DNA of 64,000 bases, from the IMG/VR virus record IMGVR_UViG_3300028414_000009, positions 1 to 64,000 of that record; one strand, given 5' to 3'. Shown here piece after piece: positions 27,412 through 35,695 of this stretch. The notes below the pieces were generated by a model. The model worked only from the letters and a program-made list of their open reading frames with translations. It did not search any database and had not been told where the DNA came from. Origin of the DNA: a virus. Numbering within the stretch: position 1 is the first letter of the stretch; every line of letters begins with the position of its first letter. A program made the translations under genes and the position numbers.

Positions 27412-29231
27412 TATATAGCTTTTCTATTTTTAGCCTGAACTTTAGCGAATATGCTATTTTTCACAGCTGGTTCATCAAAGTAAATTGAAAGAGCTGCTTT
27501 TTCTCCAGTCTTTACTGAATCATCCACCATGTTTCCATTTTGATCTAACCAGCCACCTCTAAATAATGCAACTTCTTCTTTTTCTAAAATTATATCTCCA
27601 AATGAATCTAAATTAATTACATTCTCTGGAAGAGGTGCATTGGGTTCAAAATTAATTTGCCTTTCAGTTACTGTTCTTTTAAAGAAAACCATTTTTTGTT
27701 TTCCATTACCTATATCTTCTAAGATTGGGGTAGAAGGAGTTACCGTTACTGTTTTAGAAGTATAATATCCTAATCTTCTAGCCGTTTCTTCTTTTTCAGA
27801 AGTGAATTTAACGTTAACGGAATCAATACCTTCAATTGATTCAACAATAGCGACAATATCAGATTTTGGTAATCTATCTCTTCTTGTAATGTTAATTAGG
27901 TATTCTGCTATTTTAGATCTAATTTCAGTAGCAAGATTAGCCTTTGTATATCCTTCAAAGTATCTTACTTTAATATCCATTCTAAAATATTGTGGGGAAG
28001 GATCTACTATTTTAATTTCAGTTGTTACCATCTGTCTTCCTGATTTTTCTAATAATCCCATAATTCCTTCTTTTTCTATTTCAGTAAAAAAGAATTCAGA
28101 ATTATCTAAGCTAAAATAATCTTTATTGTTTTGTAATTTTTTAAGAGTATTAGGCAACATGAACAGATAGATAACATTATCATCGTCTAAATATCCATCA
28201 TCTGTAGTGTTATATGCATCTAAATAAGAAAACATACCATATCTTGAAAGAAAGTGCTCATAGTTATCAGGAGTTGCTAATACAAATGAATGTGACTGTA
28301 ATGGGGCAATTAACTTTGTTAATTCAATATCTTCTGGATTTGCTCCCATTTTAGGTGCAACTGTAAATTCAGATTCTAATAATTCATTTAGATCATGCGT
28401 ATTTCCTAATGAATCTGTTCCTTCAGTTTTGAATTCAAACGATAAATCAGCTCTACCGTTTAAATTACCCATAGCACCTCCTATTTTTAAATATTCGATT
28501 TCAATCGATGCACCTGTTGGAGGAATGTCACCAAATGAACCATTACCGAAATAAAGATCTAATCCACCTGTAATTCCTGTTTTTACTAAATAACCTTCAG
28601 TTCCCTTTTTCATATCATATAAAGAATCATATTTAGTCCATAAATTAGAATTAACCTTTACTCTAATCTGTCCATGGTCTATCATGCTTTTAGTTATTAC
28701 ATTAAAGGATTGAAAAGATTCTCCAGTTGAGGTTAATGTTTGAGATTCATATTCTCCCTGAATTACAGGAATATAAATATAATTTGCGTTTGATTTTTCT
28801 AATCTAAATTGATCATTACTTGTTCTCAGGGTGTATTTAAGACCGTTGTCTTTGCATTCTATAATAGCATTGGATGGAATGTTTAAAGCATCACCAGCAA
28901 TATCATCTAAACCCTGCACTCCTAATCTAAGCTTTAATTCACCTGAAGCGGCAGCTCCTCTAAATGAATCATGTCCTGCTAATCTTGAGAGTCCATATAT
29001 TGATTCTGGGTTTTGAGCTGTAAGAATATTTTGCTCTACTGTAGAATCTTCAATGTAGAAGAATATTAATCTTCCTATTTCTGAAATAACGTCTAGGATT
29101 TGTGAAAACGGAGAGGCTGTTGTAAATGCACCTTCTACCTCGCCATATATCCTAGTAATATAGGATCTAATGTCGTCAATCATTTCTCCAGCTTTTATTC
29201 TGGAAGTTGATAAAAATTTATTATCTGCCAT
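27411..29231 (-). CDS. 6: Baseplate wedge protein, gp6 / gpJ-like
   Basis: 606 residues (T4 gp6 is 660). gp6-class proteins form the iris-like ring that links wedges around the hub and starts sheath contraction. Features seen are the N-terminal helical part with PFSQILDVISEIGRLIFFYI and GLSRLAGHDSFRGAAASGEL, a beta region with FGNGSFGDIPPTGASIEIEY (a gpJ-type hallmark, where G-x-G-x-x-P-P-x-G precedes the strand), and the C-terminal DIKVRYFEGYTKANLATEIR leading into IAEYLINITRRDRLPKSDIV. It directly follows gp25-like and precedes the gp7-like region, as in other contractile tails. The assignment is firm at the family level. Confidence 0.8.
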   Translation of the reverse strand: MADNKFLSTSRIKAGEMIDDIRSYITRIYGEVEGAFTTASPFSQILDVISEIGRLIFFYIEDSTVEQNILTAQNPESIYGLSRLAGHDSFRGAAASGELKLRLGVQGLDDIAGDALNIPSNAIIECKDNGLKYTLRTSNDQFRLEKSNANYIYIPVIQGEYESQTLTSTGESFQSFNVITKSMIDHGQIRVKVNSNLWTKYDSLYDMKKGTEGYLVKTGITGGLDLYFGNGSFGDIPPTGASIEIEYLKIGGAMGNLNGRADLSFEFKTEGTDSLGNTHDLNELLESEFTVAPKMGANPEDIELTKLIAPLQSHSFVLATPDNYEHFLSRYGMFSYLDAYNTTDDGYLDDDNVIYLFMLPNTLKKLQNNKDYFSLDNSEFFFTEIEKEGIMGLLEKSGRQMVTTEIKIVDPSPQYFRMDIKVRYFEGYTKANLATEIRSKIAEYLINITRRDRLPKSDIVAIVESIEGIDSVNVKFTSEKEETARRLGYYTSKTVTVTPSTPILEDIGNGKQKMVFFKRTVTERQINFEPNAPLPENVINLDSFGDIILEKEEVALFRGGWLDQNGNMVDDSVKTGEKAALSIYFDEPAVKNSIFAKVQAKNRKAI

Positions 29232-29248
29232 TTTTATTTTTAGTTTTA

Positions 29249-29602
29249 TTATACGTAAACTCCAAGTTGATATCTATTATCAATTCTTATATCTACAAAC
29301 ACTGCATGTCTGTCAACTTCTTTTGTGAAATCAACATCAACAGTTACGTTAAATTTTCTAGCTAAAGGAACATATTTATAAATCTGTTCTGCAACTACTT
29401 TTTTTAATAAATAGTCATTATAACTTAATGAATATACATAGTCTTCTAAATTAGCTCCGAATTCAGGATCACCTAAAACATCTCCTCTTCTCGTAAAAAG
29501 AACAGTTTCTATCTGCGTCATCAACCTAGCTAATTCAGAACTAATTTCTAATTTGCTTGGATCGAATCCAGGATCTCCTTTTGCTTTTATATAAAACTCC
29601 AT
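29249..29602 (-). CDS. 25: Baseplate wedge protein, gp25-like
   Basis: 117 residues (T4 gp25 is 132). The gp25/gpW family nucleates the sheath on the baseplate. Its signature is present: residues about 35-52 read LFTRRGDVLGDPEFGANLED, matching the family pattern TxxGEv.x.PeFGs.l. A helix with LLKKVVAEQIYKYVPLARKF and final strands FVDIRIDNRYQLGVYV complete the fold. A TATATATT near-octamer sits 5 nt upstream of the ATG. The gene is 17 nt before the gp6-like gene. High confidence. Confidence 0.85.
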   Translation of the reverse strand: MEFYIKAKGDPGFDPSKLEISSELARLMTQIETVLFTRRGDVLGDPEFGANLEDYVYSLSYNDYLLKKVVAEQIYKYVPLARKFNVTVDVDFTKEVDRHAVFVDIRIDNRYQLGVYV

Positions 29603-29618
29603 TTAACTATATATTCTA

Positions 29619-30452
29619 TTAAGAATGCATCATCCAATCGGTGCCTTCATCTGTTTTTATTTCTTCAATCACTGCTTCCAGTTCTCCTTCACCTAAACCC
29701 TGAATTGCGTCTGCATTGACTTCAATATTTCCAGGTAAAGCAAAACCAAATATACTTAACTTTTGTCCTAATGAAATTTTAATCTTTGCAGCACAATATC
29801 TAAAGAATGCTTCATCTTCAAATAATGCACACTCTGGAATTGTTTCATATACTTCTAATATAATATCTCTGTTAGGGGTTTCTCCAGTAAATTTAATCTC
29901 ATGTGTTAGTTGGTTATAGTGATAGCCAATGGGGTTTTCTAGAATTTGTCTAGCCATATCAAAGAAACTTTCATTAACCACATAATATTGAAGGTTCTCT
30001 GCGGCATCTACTACACCATCTCCACTGAACATTCCAGTATACATCATTCTTTCGATAGCAAAATCACCTTGTGAAAATCTAATATCTGTTCCACCTGCAT
30101 ACTTTGATCCAGTTTCAAAACATCCATATACTGAATAAACTTCTCCACCACCTGTAACTGGATCCATCTTTGGAAGAGTAAAGCATCTTCTAGATTTAAA
30201 AAGATTAGACTTAAAAAGTTCTTTAGGTAAAACCATAAAGTTTTCTTTCATCGAATACTCGTAATTTTTATAGAACCATTTCTTTGCTCTCTTGACAATA
30301 TTCTCTACTTCTGATTTTGGAAGATTCATAGGAATCATACAAGACCCTGTTACTTCCGATGCCAACTCATTTACAAAGTCGTTAAAGCATTTATTATCAT
30401 CCCATGTAGGTTTATCTAAGTGGCTATTATTACCTATTATATTATCACTCAT
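29619..30452 (-). CDS. Conserved myovirus neck/virion-type protein
   Basis: 277 residues. The layout matches a family common in T4-related marine phages, usually annotated only as neck or virion structural protein: an N-terminal helical part (LPKSEVENIVKRAKKWFYKN), a beta core, a segment YHYNQLTHEIKFTGETPNR where a predicted model strand is followed by DIILEVYETIPECALFEDE, and a helix FRYCAAKIKISLGQKLSIF that ends in a short Gly/Pro loop and an acidic helix ELEAVIEEIKTDEG. My recollection of the family is by pattern only. In this genome it precedes the gp25-like gene with a 16-nt gap, so a tail or connector role is likely. Confidence 0.5.
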   Translation of the reverse strand: MSDNIIGNNSHLDKPTWDDNKCFNDFVNELASEVTGSCMIPMNLPKSEVENIVKRAKKWFYKNYEYSMKENFMVLPKELFKSNLFKSRRCFTLPKMDPVTGGGEVYSVYGCFETGSKYAGGTDIRFSQGDFAIERMMYTGMFSGDGVVDAAENLQYYVVNESFFDMARQILENPIGYHYNQLTHEIKFTGETPNRDIILEVYETIPECALFEDEAFFRYCAAKIKISLGQKLSIFGFALPGNIEVNADAIQGLGEGELEAVIEEIKTDEGTDWMMHS

Positions 30453-30468
30453 TTTGTTTTAGTTATTT

Positions 30469-31764
30469 TTAAACTTCCGTATAAAGTATTTTTTCAGTGT
30501 TGTCAAACTTTGCAGTTCTTTTATCGTATTTACCGTCTCTAAATATACCTCCTTGCATCGTCCCTTTCATTATTCCATTTCCGTATATGTAACAGTCTTT
30601 TAATACACAAGACTGGTGAACGTATGAACTTTCTAATTTAGATGAATTAACCTGTGTAGATTGATAGAAATTACACGTATGTATGTCAGATCCATTTATG
30701 TCACATCCGAAGAAATCACAATTTGTGAATTCTCCTCTCAAAGAACATCTTACAAATTCATATCCTTCTAATTCTACACAATATGATAAGTTACCATGAT
30801 CAACTTGAATTACACCATTGTCGGCATCATAGTTAATATGCCCTTTTGTTAATTCACCATGTGTAAATAATCTAAGAACTCTTTCTCTAATATTAGGCCA
30901 GTGTAAATCTATTATCTTTTCATTGTCATTTAAATCAACCGTTAATTTAACATCTTGATTCCAACCTGTATTAATGGTTTTCCAATCTTTTCTAGCCTTT
31001 ATAACTCTTTCATTCTTAGCAAGAATTTTTCTAAGCTCTATTGAATTAAGATTGTTAAATTGAACATTACCCGTGCTATTCCATAGTTGAGTTATAAAAA
31101 GATCTAGCATTTGTAGAATCTTAGAAGTTTTCTTTTCCCAATCTTTTCCACCGAGATATCTAAATTCTAAATAATTCTTATGTCTTTTTTCAAAGTTAAT
31201 TCCGTAATATTTAGAATCAGGATATATGAAATTACTAGGAGTAATATTTAATCCATCATAGAAATAAGTATCTGACTTAGGTAAAACGAATTTAATTGAT
31301 TTTGCGTATGCAGAATCTTTTCTTTCAGGAAAAAACTTAAAGACTTGACTTTCTTTAAAATCTAAAATAAATTTAAGAACATTCATCTTAGATATTCTAT
31401 GTTTATTTTCTATTTTATCTGTATCGAAAGAAAGGTTTAAGTGAATAGAACTTCTATCATTCGTATATCCATTTTCTTCTATCCATTTACATACTTTAAT
31501 AATCATCATCCTTGCAGCATAATACGGCTGTGCGCCTGTTACGAGTTCCATTAGTTTTTCACCACCTGACATATCAGGTTCAATTTTAAACTCATCTCTT
31601 GTAACTTCAAAATCACTATGCGCCTTTGCTTCTACTCTAATCTTTTTACCTAAAAGACCCGCTAACTCTTTAGCAGTCGTATCGATATCCTTGTTAGAAT
31701 AAAATTCAAATTCAACACCTACCAGTGCATTCTTTAATATGTCTGAATTATTAATATTATTCAT
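30469..31764 (-). CDS. Amidoligase (glutamine-synthetase-like COOH-NH2 ligase) with beta-helix C-terminal domain
   Basis: 431 residues. Amidoligases of this superfamily join a carboxylate to an amine with ATP on a glutamine-synthetase-like fold. Expected motifs are in order: VGVEFEF at 15-21 (acidic metal/ATP strand), FKIEPDMSGG at 59-68, MELVTGAQP at 72-80, SSIHLNLSF at 105-113, and YLEFRYLGG at 198-206 (Glu and Arg near the active site). Residues about 330-412 are a pentapeptide-like right-handed helix with repeated Cys/Phe/Ser rungs (CSLRGEFTNCDFFGCDING), unusual for the family and perhaps a substrate-docking or virion-binding part. It lies in the structural operon, which suggests modification of a virion protein or packaged peptide; the substrate is unknown. 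Confidence 0.7.
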   Translation of the reverse strand: MNNINNSDILKNALVGVEFEFYSNKDIDTTAKELAGLLGKKIRVEAKAHSDFEVTRDEFKIEPDMSGGEKLMELVTGAQPYYAARMMIIKVCKWIEENGYTNDRSSIHLNLSFDTDKIENKHRISKMNVLKFILDFKESQVFKFFPERKDSAYAKSIKFVLPKSDTYFYDGLNITPSNFIYPDSKYYGINFEKRHKNYLEFRYLGGKDWEKKTSKILQMLDLFITQLWNSTGNVQFNNLNSIELRKILAKNERVIKARKDWKTINTGWNQDVKLTVDLNDNEKIIDLHWPNIRERVLRLFTHGELTKGHINYDADNGVIQVDHGNLSYCVELEGYEFVRCSLRGEFTNCDFFGCDINGSDIHTCNFYQSTQVNSSKLESSYVHQSCVLKDCYIYGNGIMKGTMQGGIFRDGKYDKRTAKFDNTEKILYTEV

Positions 31765-31792
31765 TTACGTAATTATATAACTTAAGTTGGTT

Positions 31793-31800
31793 TATATATC
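31793..31800 (-). promoter_or_regulatory. Candidate promoter octamer (GATATATA)
   Basis: Exact octamer copy 28 nt upstream of the amidoligase start and just downstream of a terminator, so a fresh transcript starting here is plausible. Confidence 0.45.
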
Positions 31801-31821
31801 TCTGTTAGATACACTATAACG

Positions 31822-31850
31822 TGAAAAAGCCCGAGTGATCGGGCTCTTTC
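31822..31850 (-). terminator. Rho-independent terminator after the S1-like gene
   Basis: A perfect 7-bp stem AGCCCGA/TCGGGCT with a 4-nt loop (31828-31845) followed on the minus strand by TTTTT. It lies 20 nt after the stop of the S1-like gene and before the octamer serving the amidoligase. Confidence 0.85.
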
Positions 31851-31869
31851 AACTAAATTATAGATTTGA

Positions 31870-33198
31870 TTATAGTTTAAGGAATACTTTTCTAGTGTCT
31901 TCTTCAACTCTGATCACTTGAACAGTAATATCTGCACCTTTTGATATGTCTTTAATATCTATGTTTTCAGGGAATTCAGATACATGTAAGAGTCCTACTA
32001 CACCTTCTTCTATTTCTACAAATAAACCATAGTCTTTAGTAGATTTTACCTTTCCTACCACTTCAGTTTTCTTAGTATATCTTGAAGAAATACCTTCCCA
32101 TGGATCTACTTTCTTTTCAGCAGGAGAACCTTGAACAAGTGTAATTTTTCTTTCATTAATAACTTCTTTAACATAGAATTTAATCTCTGTTCCTGGCTCT
32201 AAAGATCTATCTCTATGTGCCTTTGAAGTTTCAGTATCTAAGTCGTTAACGTGAATCATACCAGTTAAACATCCTTCAAACTCAACGAATACGCCGTATT
32301 TTGCAGAACCAGTAACGTGACCTGTTCTTTCAACTGTAATATCTTCTTGTATTGTTTTGAGTGTATTAGGAATAAGAGCTCTTAAATATGCTCTATGTGA
32401 AACTACCACAGTTCCTTTTTCTTCCGAATAACTTACAGGTACTACATACATTTCCGTGTCGATGATTGATTCAAAGTCATGCAATTTATTTACACCAGCT
32501 AAAGAACCTGGCATAAAGCAATCAATTCCTTGAACTTGAACAATATATCCTCCACCTGGAATCATTTTAGAAACAATACCACTATATGCTGTATTTCCAT
32601 CGTCAATAGATGCTACGATTTCTTTAATAACTTTAGTCTTAAGACCTTCAGTCACAGAACCTATCATATATTTCTTGACATTCATTGAAGTATCGGCGAT
32701 CAATTGAACATCGACTTCAACTCCTTGTTTTAGAAGTTCTCTTACTTCTGTAGTTTCTCTTGATAAATCTACATAGATTAATTCTCTATATCCTACATCA
32801 ATTGATGCCCATTCGGAATCAACTGCATACACCTTTCCAGTATAGCTAGCTCCTAATTGTAAAGAATATAAAGTATTTGAAGTTAGTGAATGACCTTCCA
32901 TTAGGTCAAATAGTTCTTGGGCGTATGATTCTCTGCTATATACCTTTACACCTTTAGGTGTTTTAATATGTGGATTGGGTTTCCTAAGCTTAGTTACACA
33001 TGTTGCCTCATATTGGTCCCACATGAATTCTCCGTTTTCATCCATATAATTTGTATCTGGACCGGGAGTTGGTTTTTCCGGGGTTGCGGCGTTTAATGAA
33101 GTTTCTACTTTAACTTCTGTTTCTTGGTTAGCTTCTGTAAGCTGTGTAGTTGTCGAGAGTCTTGGTCTCTTTTGTTTTTGAGTTGTCTTTGTTGACAT
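31870..33198 (-). CDS. Phage S1-like RNA-binding protein with four S1 domains
   Basis: 442 residues. After a polar, disordered N-terminus (1-100) there are four OB-fold S1 repeats at about 114-178, 203-269, 288-356 and 377-442. The last two are the most typical (GHVTGSAKYGVFVEFEG and GKVKSTKDYGLFVEIEEGVV, each followed by HV.. and a late hydrophobic strand); the first is degenerate. Bacterial S1 binds mRNA on the 30S subunit and helps non-structured start regions bind. A cellular S1 usually has six repeats (four to six in many lineages). Here the gene has its own GATATATA octamer 41 nt upstream and a strong terminator, so it is one transcription unit inside the tail cluster. It could steer translation to phage mRNA, or be a virion or RNA-degradation factor. 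Domain call is firm; role is inference. Confidence 0.85.
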   Translation of the reverse strand: MSTKTTQKQKRPRLSTTTQLTEANQETEVKVETSLNAATPEKPTPGPDTNYMDENGEFMWDQYEATCVTKLRKPNPHIKTPKGVKVYSRESYAQELFDLMEGHSLTSNTLYSLQLGASYTGKVYAVDSEWASIDVGYRELIYVDLSRETTEVRELLKQGVEVDVQLIADTSMNVKKYMIGSVTEGLKTKVIKEIVASIDDGNTAYSGIVSKMIPGGGYIVQVQGIDCFMPGSLAGVNKLHDFESIIDTEMYVVPVSYSEEKGTVVVSHRAYLRALIPNTLKTIQEDITVERTGHVTGSAKYGVFVEFEGCLTGMIHVNDLDTETSKAHRDRSLEPGTEIKFYVKEVINERKITLVQGSPAEKKVDPWEGISSRYTKKTEVVGKVKSTKDYGLFVEIEEGVVGLLHVSEFPENIDIKDISKGADITVQVIRVEEDTRKVFLKL

Positions 33199-33239
33199 TT
33201 ACTTTGTTTTTTAAAAGGGTTAATGTATGTTTTACTAGT

Positions 33240-33247
33240 TATATATC
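33240..33247 (-). promoter_or_regulatory. Candidate promoter octamer (GATATATA)
   Basis: Exact octamer copy 41 nt upstream of the S1-like gene start; it overlaps the stop codon of the upstream 572-residue gene. Confidence 0.4.
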
Positions 33248-34964
33248 AAATTACGGTGGCGTCAAATCCTATCATTGGAACGTAAGGAACAGTAGGAACT
33301 GGTATACCACCCATATAAATAAATTTCATTTCACTAAGATGCGTAAAATAAGAATATGCAAGTGCTTTAGCCACTGCATTGGCTGCACCTTCCCTATCTA
33401 ATCCATAATCTTTACCTGAATTAAGAGCTCTTCTTAAATTATCTGCTAATTTCCTTTGATTTCCGTAACTAACTCCTATGTATTTTCCGCCTAAAGGAGG
33501 AACAGATAAACATGGTGGTGTCGGGGGATCAGTTGCAAATGGCTGTATTGTTGCATCTTTCCAATATTTAAGAGTTGCCTTTGCAAGTTCTTTATATGGA
33601 TCATCTTTACTTCCACCTTCTGCTAACATTGCAGCTTCAATTCCCATTTCTACTATTAAAGTATTTCTAATTTGCTTAGCTAAAGTTCCCGTTTTAGACA
33701 TATCTATATTCACAATAGAATCCTGTGTTTCGTCGTTTTCAGTAAGAGGACATCCTTGCCATTTTTTTCTTAATTCATCTTCTAGAAAAACGGGTTTAAC
33801 TTTATTTTTTTTAAAACCATAGTCTTGTTTACCGTTCCATGTAAATTCTGTAATAACATACTGAGTTAATGCAGGTGGCATTTTATTATTTTCATCAAAA
33901 GGCTCCTGTATTTTTAAATTAGTTAATTTAAATGGATATCTTACTTTTAATTTTTCGGCAGGTTCCATTTCTTCATATCCTACGGGTAATGTAGTATCAA
34001 AGGGCCATGGATATTTAATAGCTTGTATAGAATCTTTCTTTAATGCGGTTTCCTCACTGTATAAAAACTTTCCATCGCTATCTACAGTTGGATGGCACTT
34101 CTTTATTTCATCAATTACATATTTAGAAACTAGTAGATGAAATTCACCATCATAATTTCTATTATTATTATTTATTGAAACACCCGAGGAAGATTTAAAT
34201 GATTGCCAACCCCAGTCTAATCCCTTTAGTGTAGATATGGCTGCCTTCCTGTTATTGTTCATCTGCTGAATGTCTTGATTACTAAATCCTGAACCGCCAA
34301 CCCCAGCTGTGGAATTGCTTCTAATTTCATTAGTTCCCATCCAAGTCGCCCAGTGCCAAAAATCCCATCTTTTATCTCCGTCAGAAATATCCTCAAATTG
34401 CATTAATAATCTTGTTGCAAATATTCTAGCTAATTCATCGCCGGTTTCTTTACCATCTAAGCGATGAAACTCGAAGAATTTAAATCTATATAGGTTTTCT
34501 GCTTCGTCATCCTTAAACTCTTCCAGATACTTGTCAAGCTCTTCAGTTGGCTCGTATTGTATACCTCCTGAAATTTCACCTTCTAGTTTATTATATTCAG
34601 GATCATTGTCTTTTCCTGCAATACTTAACCTGGAAGCTGCGCCAGCTGCACTCGCCAACCATGTTGCAATTCCTATTTTCTTTTCTTCGGTGTCTGGTGT
34701 TTCCATGACAGGTTCTCCTTTTTCAAAAAGGTCAGTGAACCAATGTTCATAGCTTGCTATGAATGCACTCTCCCCGGGTGATGATTCATGAGGTGCCATT
34801 CCTGGAATACACGTTGCATTAGGACCAGAACCTTTTTTAACATCAATCGTATATTGTGTGGCTAATAATTTACCGAATTCTGCGGCACTAGTCGGTGGGG
34901 CAGTAGGTGCGCTTAAAAGAAATCCTTCTACTTCACTAATAAAATTAGTCCAATCTGCAGCCAT
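33246..34964 (-). CDS. Hypothetical virion protein upstream of the S1-like gene
   Basis: 572 residues, not recognised. It has helical stretches at the ends, many Trp (WDFWHWATWMG, about residue 215) and no enzyme or membrane motif. The N-terminal 60 residues include EFGKLLATQYTIDV, and the last 40 residues are hydrophobic and Pro/Gly-rich (GGIPVPTVPYVPMIGFDATV). It follows the spike gene by 2 nt and so belongs to the hub operon. T4 hub gp29, a tail-length regulator, has similar length (590), but I see no long coiled coil and do not claim identity. Confidence 0.55.
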   Translation of the reverse strand: MAADWTNFISEVEGFLLSAPTAPPTSAAEFGKLLATQYTIDVKKGSGPNATCIPGMAPHESSPGESAFIASYEHWFTDLFEKGEPVMETPDTEEKKIGIATWLASAAGAASRLSIAGKDNDPEYNKLEGEISGGIQYEPTEELDKYLEEFKDDEAENLYRFKFFEFHRLDGKETGDELARIFATRLLMQFEDISDGDKRWDFWHWATWMGTNEIRSNSTAGVGGSGFSNQDIQQMNNNRKAAISTLKGLDWGWQSFKSSSGVSINNNNRNYDGEFHLLVSKYVIDEIKKCHPTVDSDGKFLYSEETALKKDSIQAIKYPWPFDTTLPVGYEEMEPAEKLKVRYPFKLTNLKIQEPFDENNKMPPALTQYVITEFTWNGKQDYGFKKNKVKPVFLEDELRKKWQGCPLTENDETQDSIVNIDMSKTGTLAKQIRNTLIVEMGIEAAMLAEGGSKDDPYKELAKATLKYWKDATIQPFATDPPTPPCLSVPPLGGKYIGVSYGNQRKLADNLRRALNSGKDYGLDREGAANAVAKALAYSYFTHLSEMKFIYMGGIPVPTVPYVPMIGFDATVI

Positions 34965-34966
34965 TC

Positions 34967-35692
34967 TTATTTATTTTCTTGTTGATAATCAGGGTGTTTA
35001 CTTTTCAAAGATGCAACACCCGATGGGGTAGGAGGTAATGAAACCGCAGTTCCTGATGGACCAACTCCGGTTGGATGTATATGGTTTTCAAAAAGAGTTA
35101 AATACTCGTCTAACCATGCTTCTAGTGATTTACCCCTTACAGCGGGTTCTGAAGTATCTTCTCCACTTTCACCTGTATTACTTAAATATACGTCTCCTGA
35201 ATCTATGAATATTCTATCGTCCGTAGAAATTTTAATATCACCTACTTCGTCGATTTGAATTATAGGTCTTTCTTTTGCGCCAAATCCTCTGGTAATTACA
35301 AGACCATCTTCTTCTGAGTGATAAATTCTTACGTTTCTTTCAGCATCATACACTAAACTGATTACATTTTCAGCATTGCCTGCACCATCTAAAATATCTT
35401 CTTTAAGAAAAAGATTCTGCTCTATTTGAAACCAATATTCAGGATGATATAAATTTCCATTATCAAATCTAGCTGAAACTATATCCCCTATTCTTGGAAC
35501 ATGATGTGAACCTACTGCATTTCTATTCATAGGAGTTGCCCATGGAATAGCATCATCCGGTAAATTATCATATTTACCCAGGACCTTAACCTTACATCTA
35601 CCTAGTTTAAGAGGATCGACATTATCGATAACTTCTCCTAACCAATGAGTGTCTCTAAGATTATCAGTATTTAATTCTTTTTCTGTTGACAT
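34967..35692 (-). CDS. Baseplate central spike/hub OB-fold protein, gp5/gpV-like
   Basis: 241 residues, much shorter than T4 gp5 (575): no lysozyme domain is seen. Residues about 15-95 look like the gp5/gpV OB fold (THWLGEVIDNVDPLKLGRCK; then WATPMNRNAVGSHHVPRIGD and the YWFQ end). A short run of repeated strands follows (IIQIDEVGDIKISTDDRIFI), like the start of a beta-helix needle. Near the C-terminus is FENHIHPTGVGPSG, where H204-I-H206 matches the HxH iron-binding tip of P2 gpV-type spikes. It should pierce the outer membrane at the tail tip. With no lysozyme here, cell-wall cutting would need another protein. Start is ATG at 35692, 3 nt after the preceding gene. Confidence 0.75.
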   Translation of the reverse strand: MSTEKELNTDNLRDTHWLGEVIDNVDPLKLGRCKVKVLGKYDNLPDDAIPWATPMNRNAVGSHHVPRIGDIVSARFDNGNLYHPEYWFQIEQNLFLKEDILDGAGNAENVISLVYDAERNVRIYHSEEDGLVITRGFGAKERPIIQIDEVGDIKISTDDRIFIDSGDVYLSNTGESGEDTSEPAVRGKSLEAWLDEYLTLFENHIHPTGVGPSGTAVSLPPTPSGVASLKSKHPDYQQENK

Positions 35693-35695
35693 ATA

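Noticed and set aside
33246-34964. Assignment of the 572-residue protein as gp29-like tape measure
   Set aside because: Length is similar, but there is no long coiled coil or recognisable motif.
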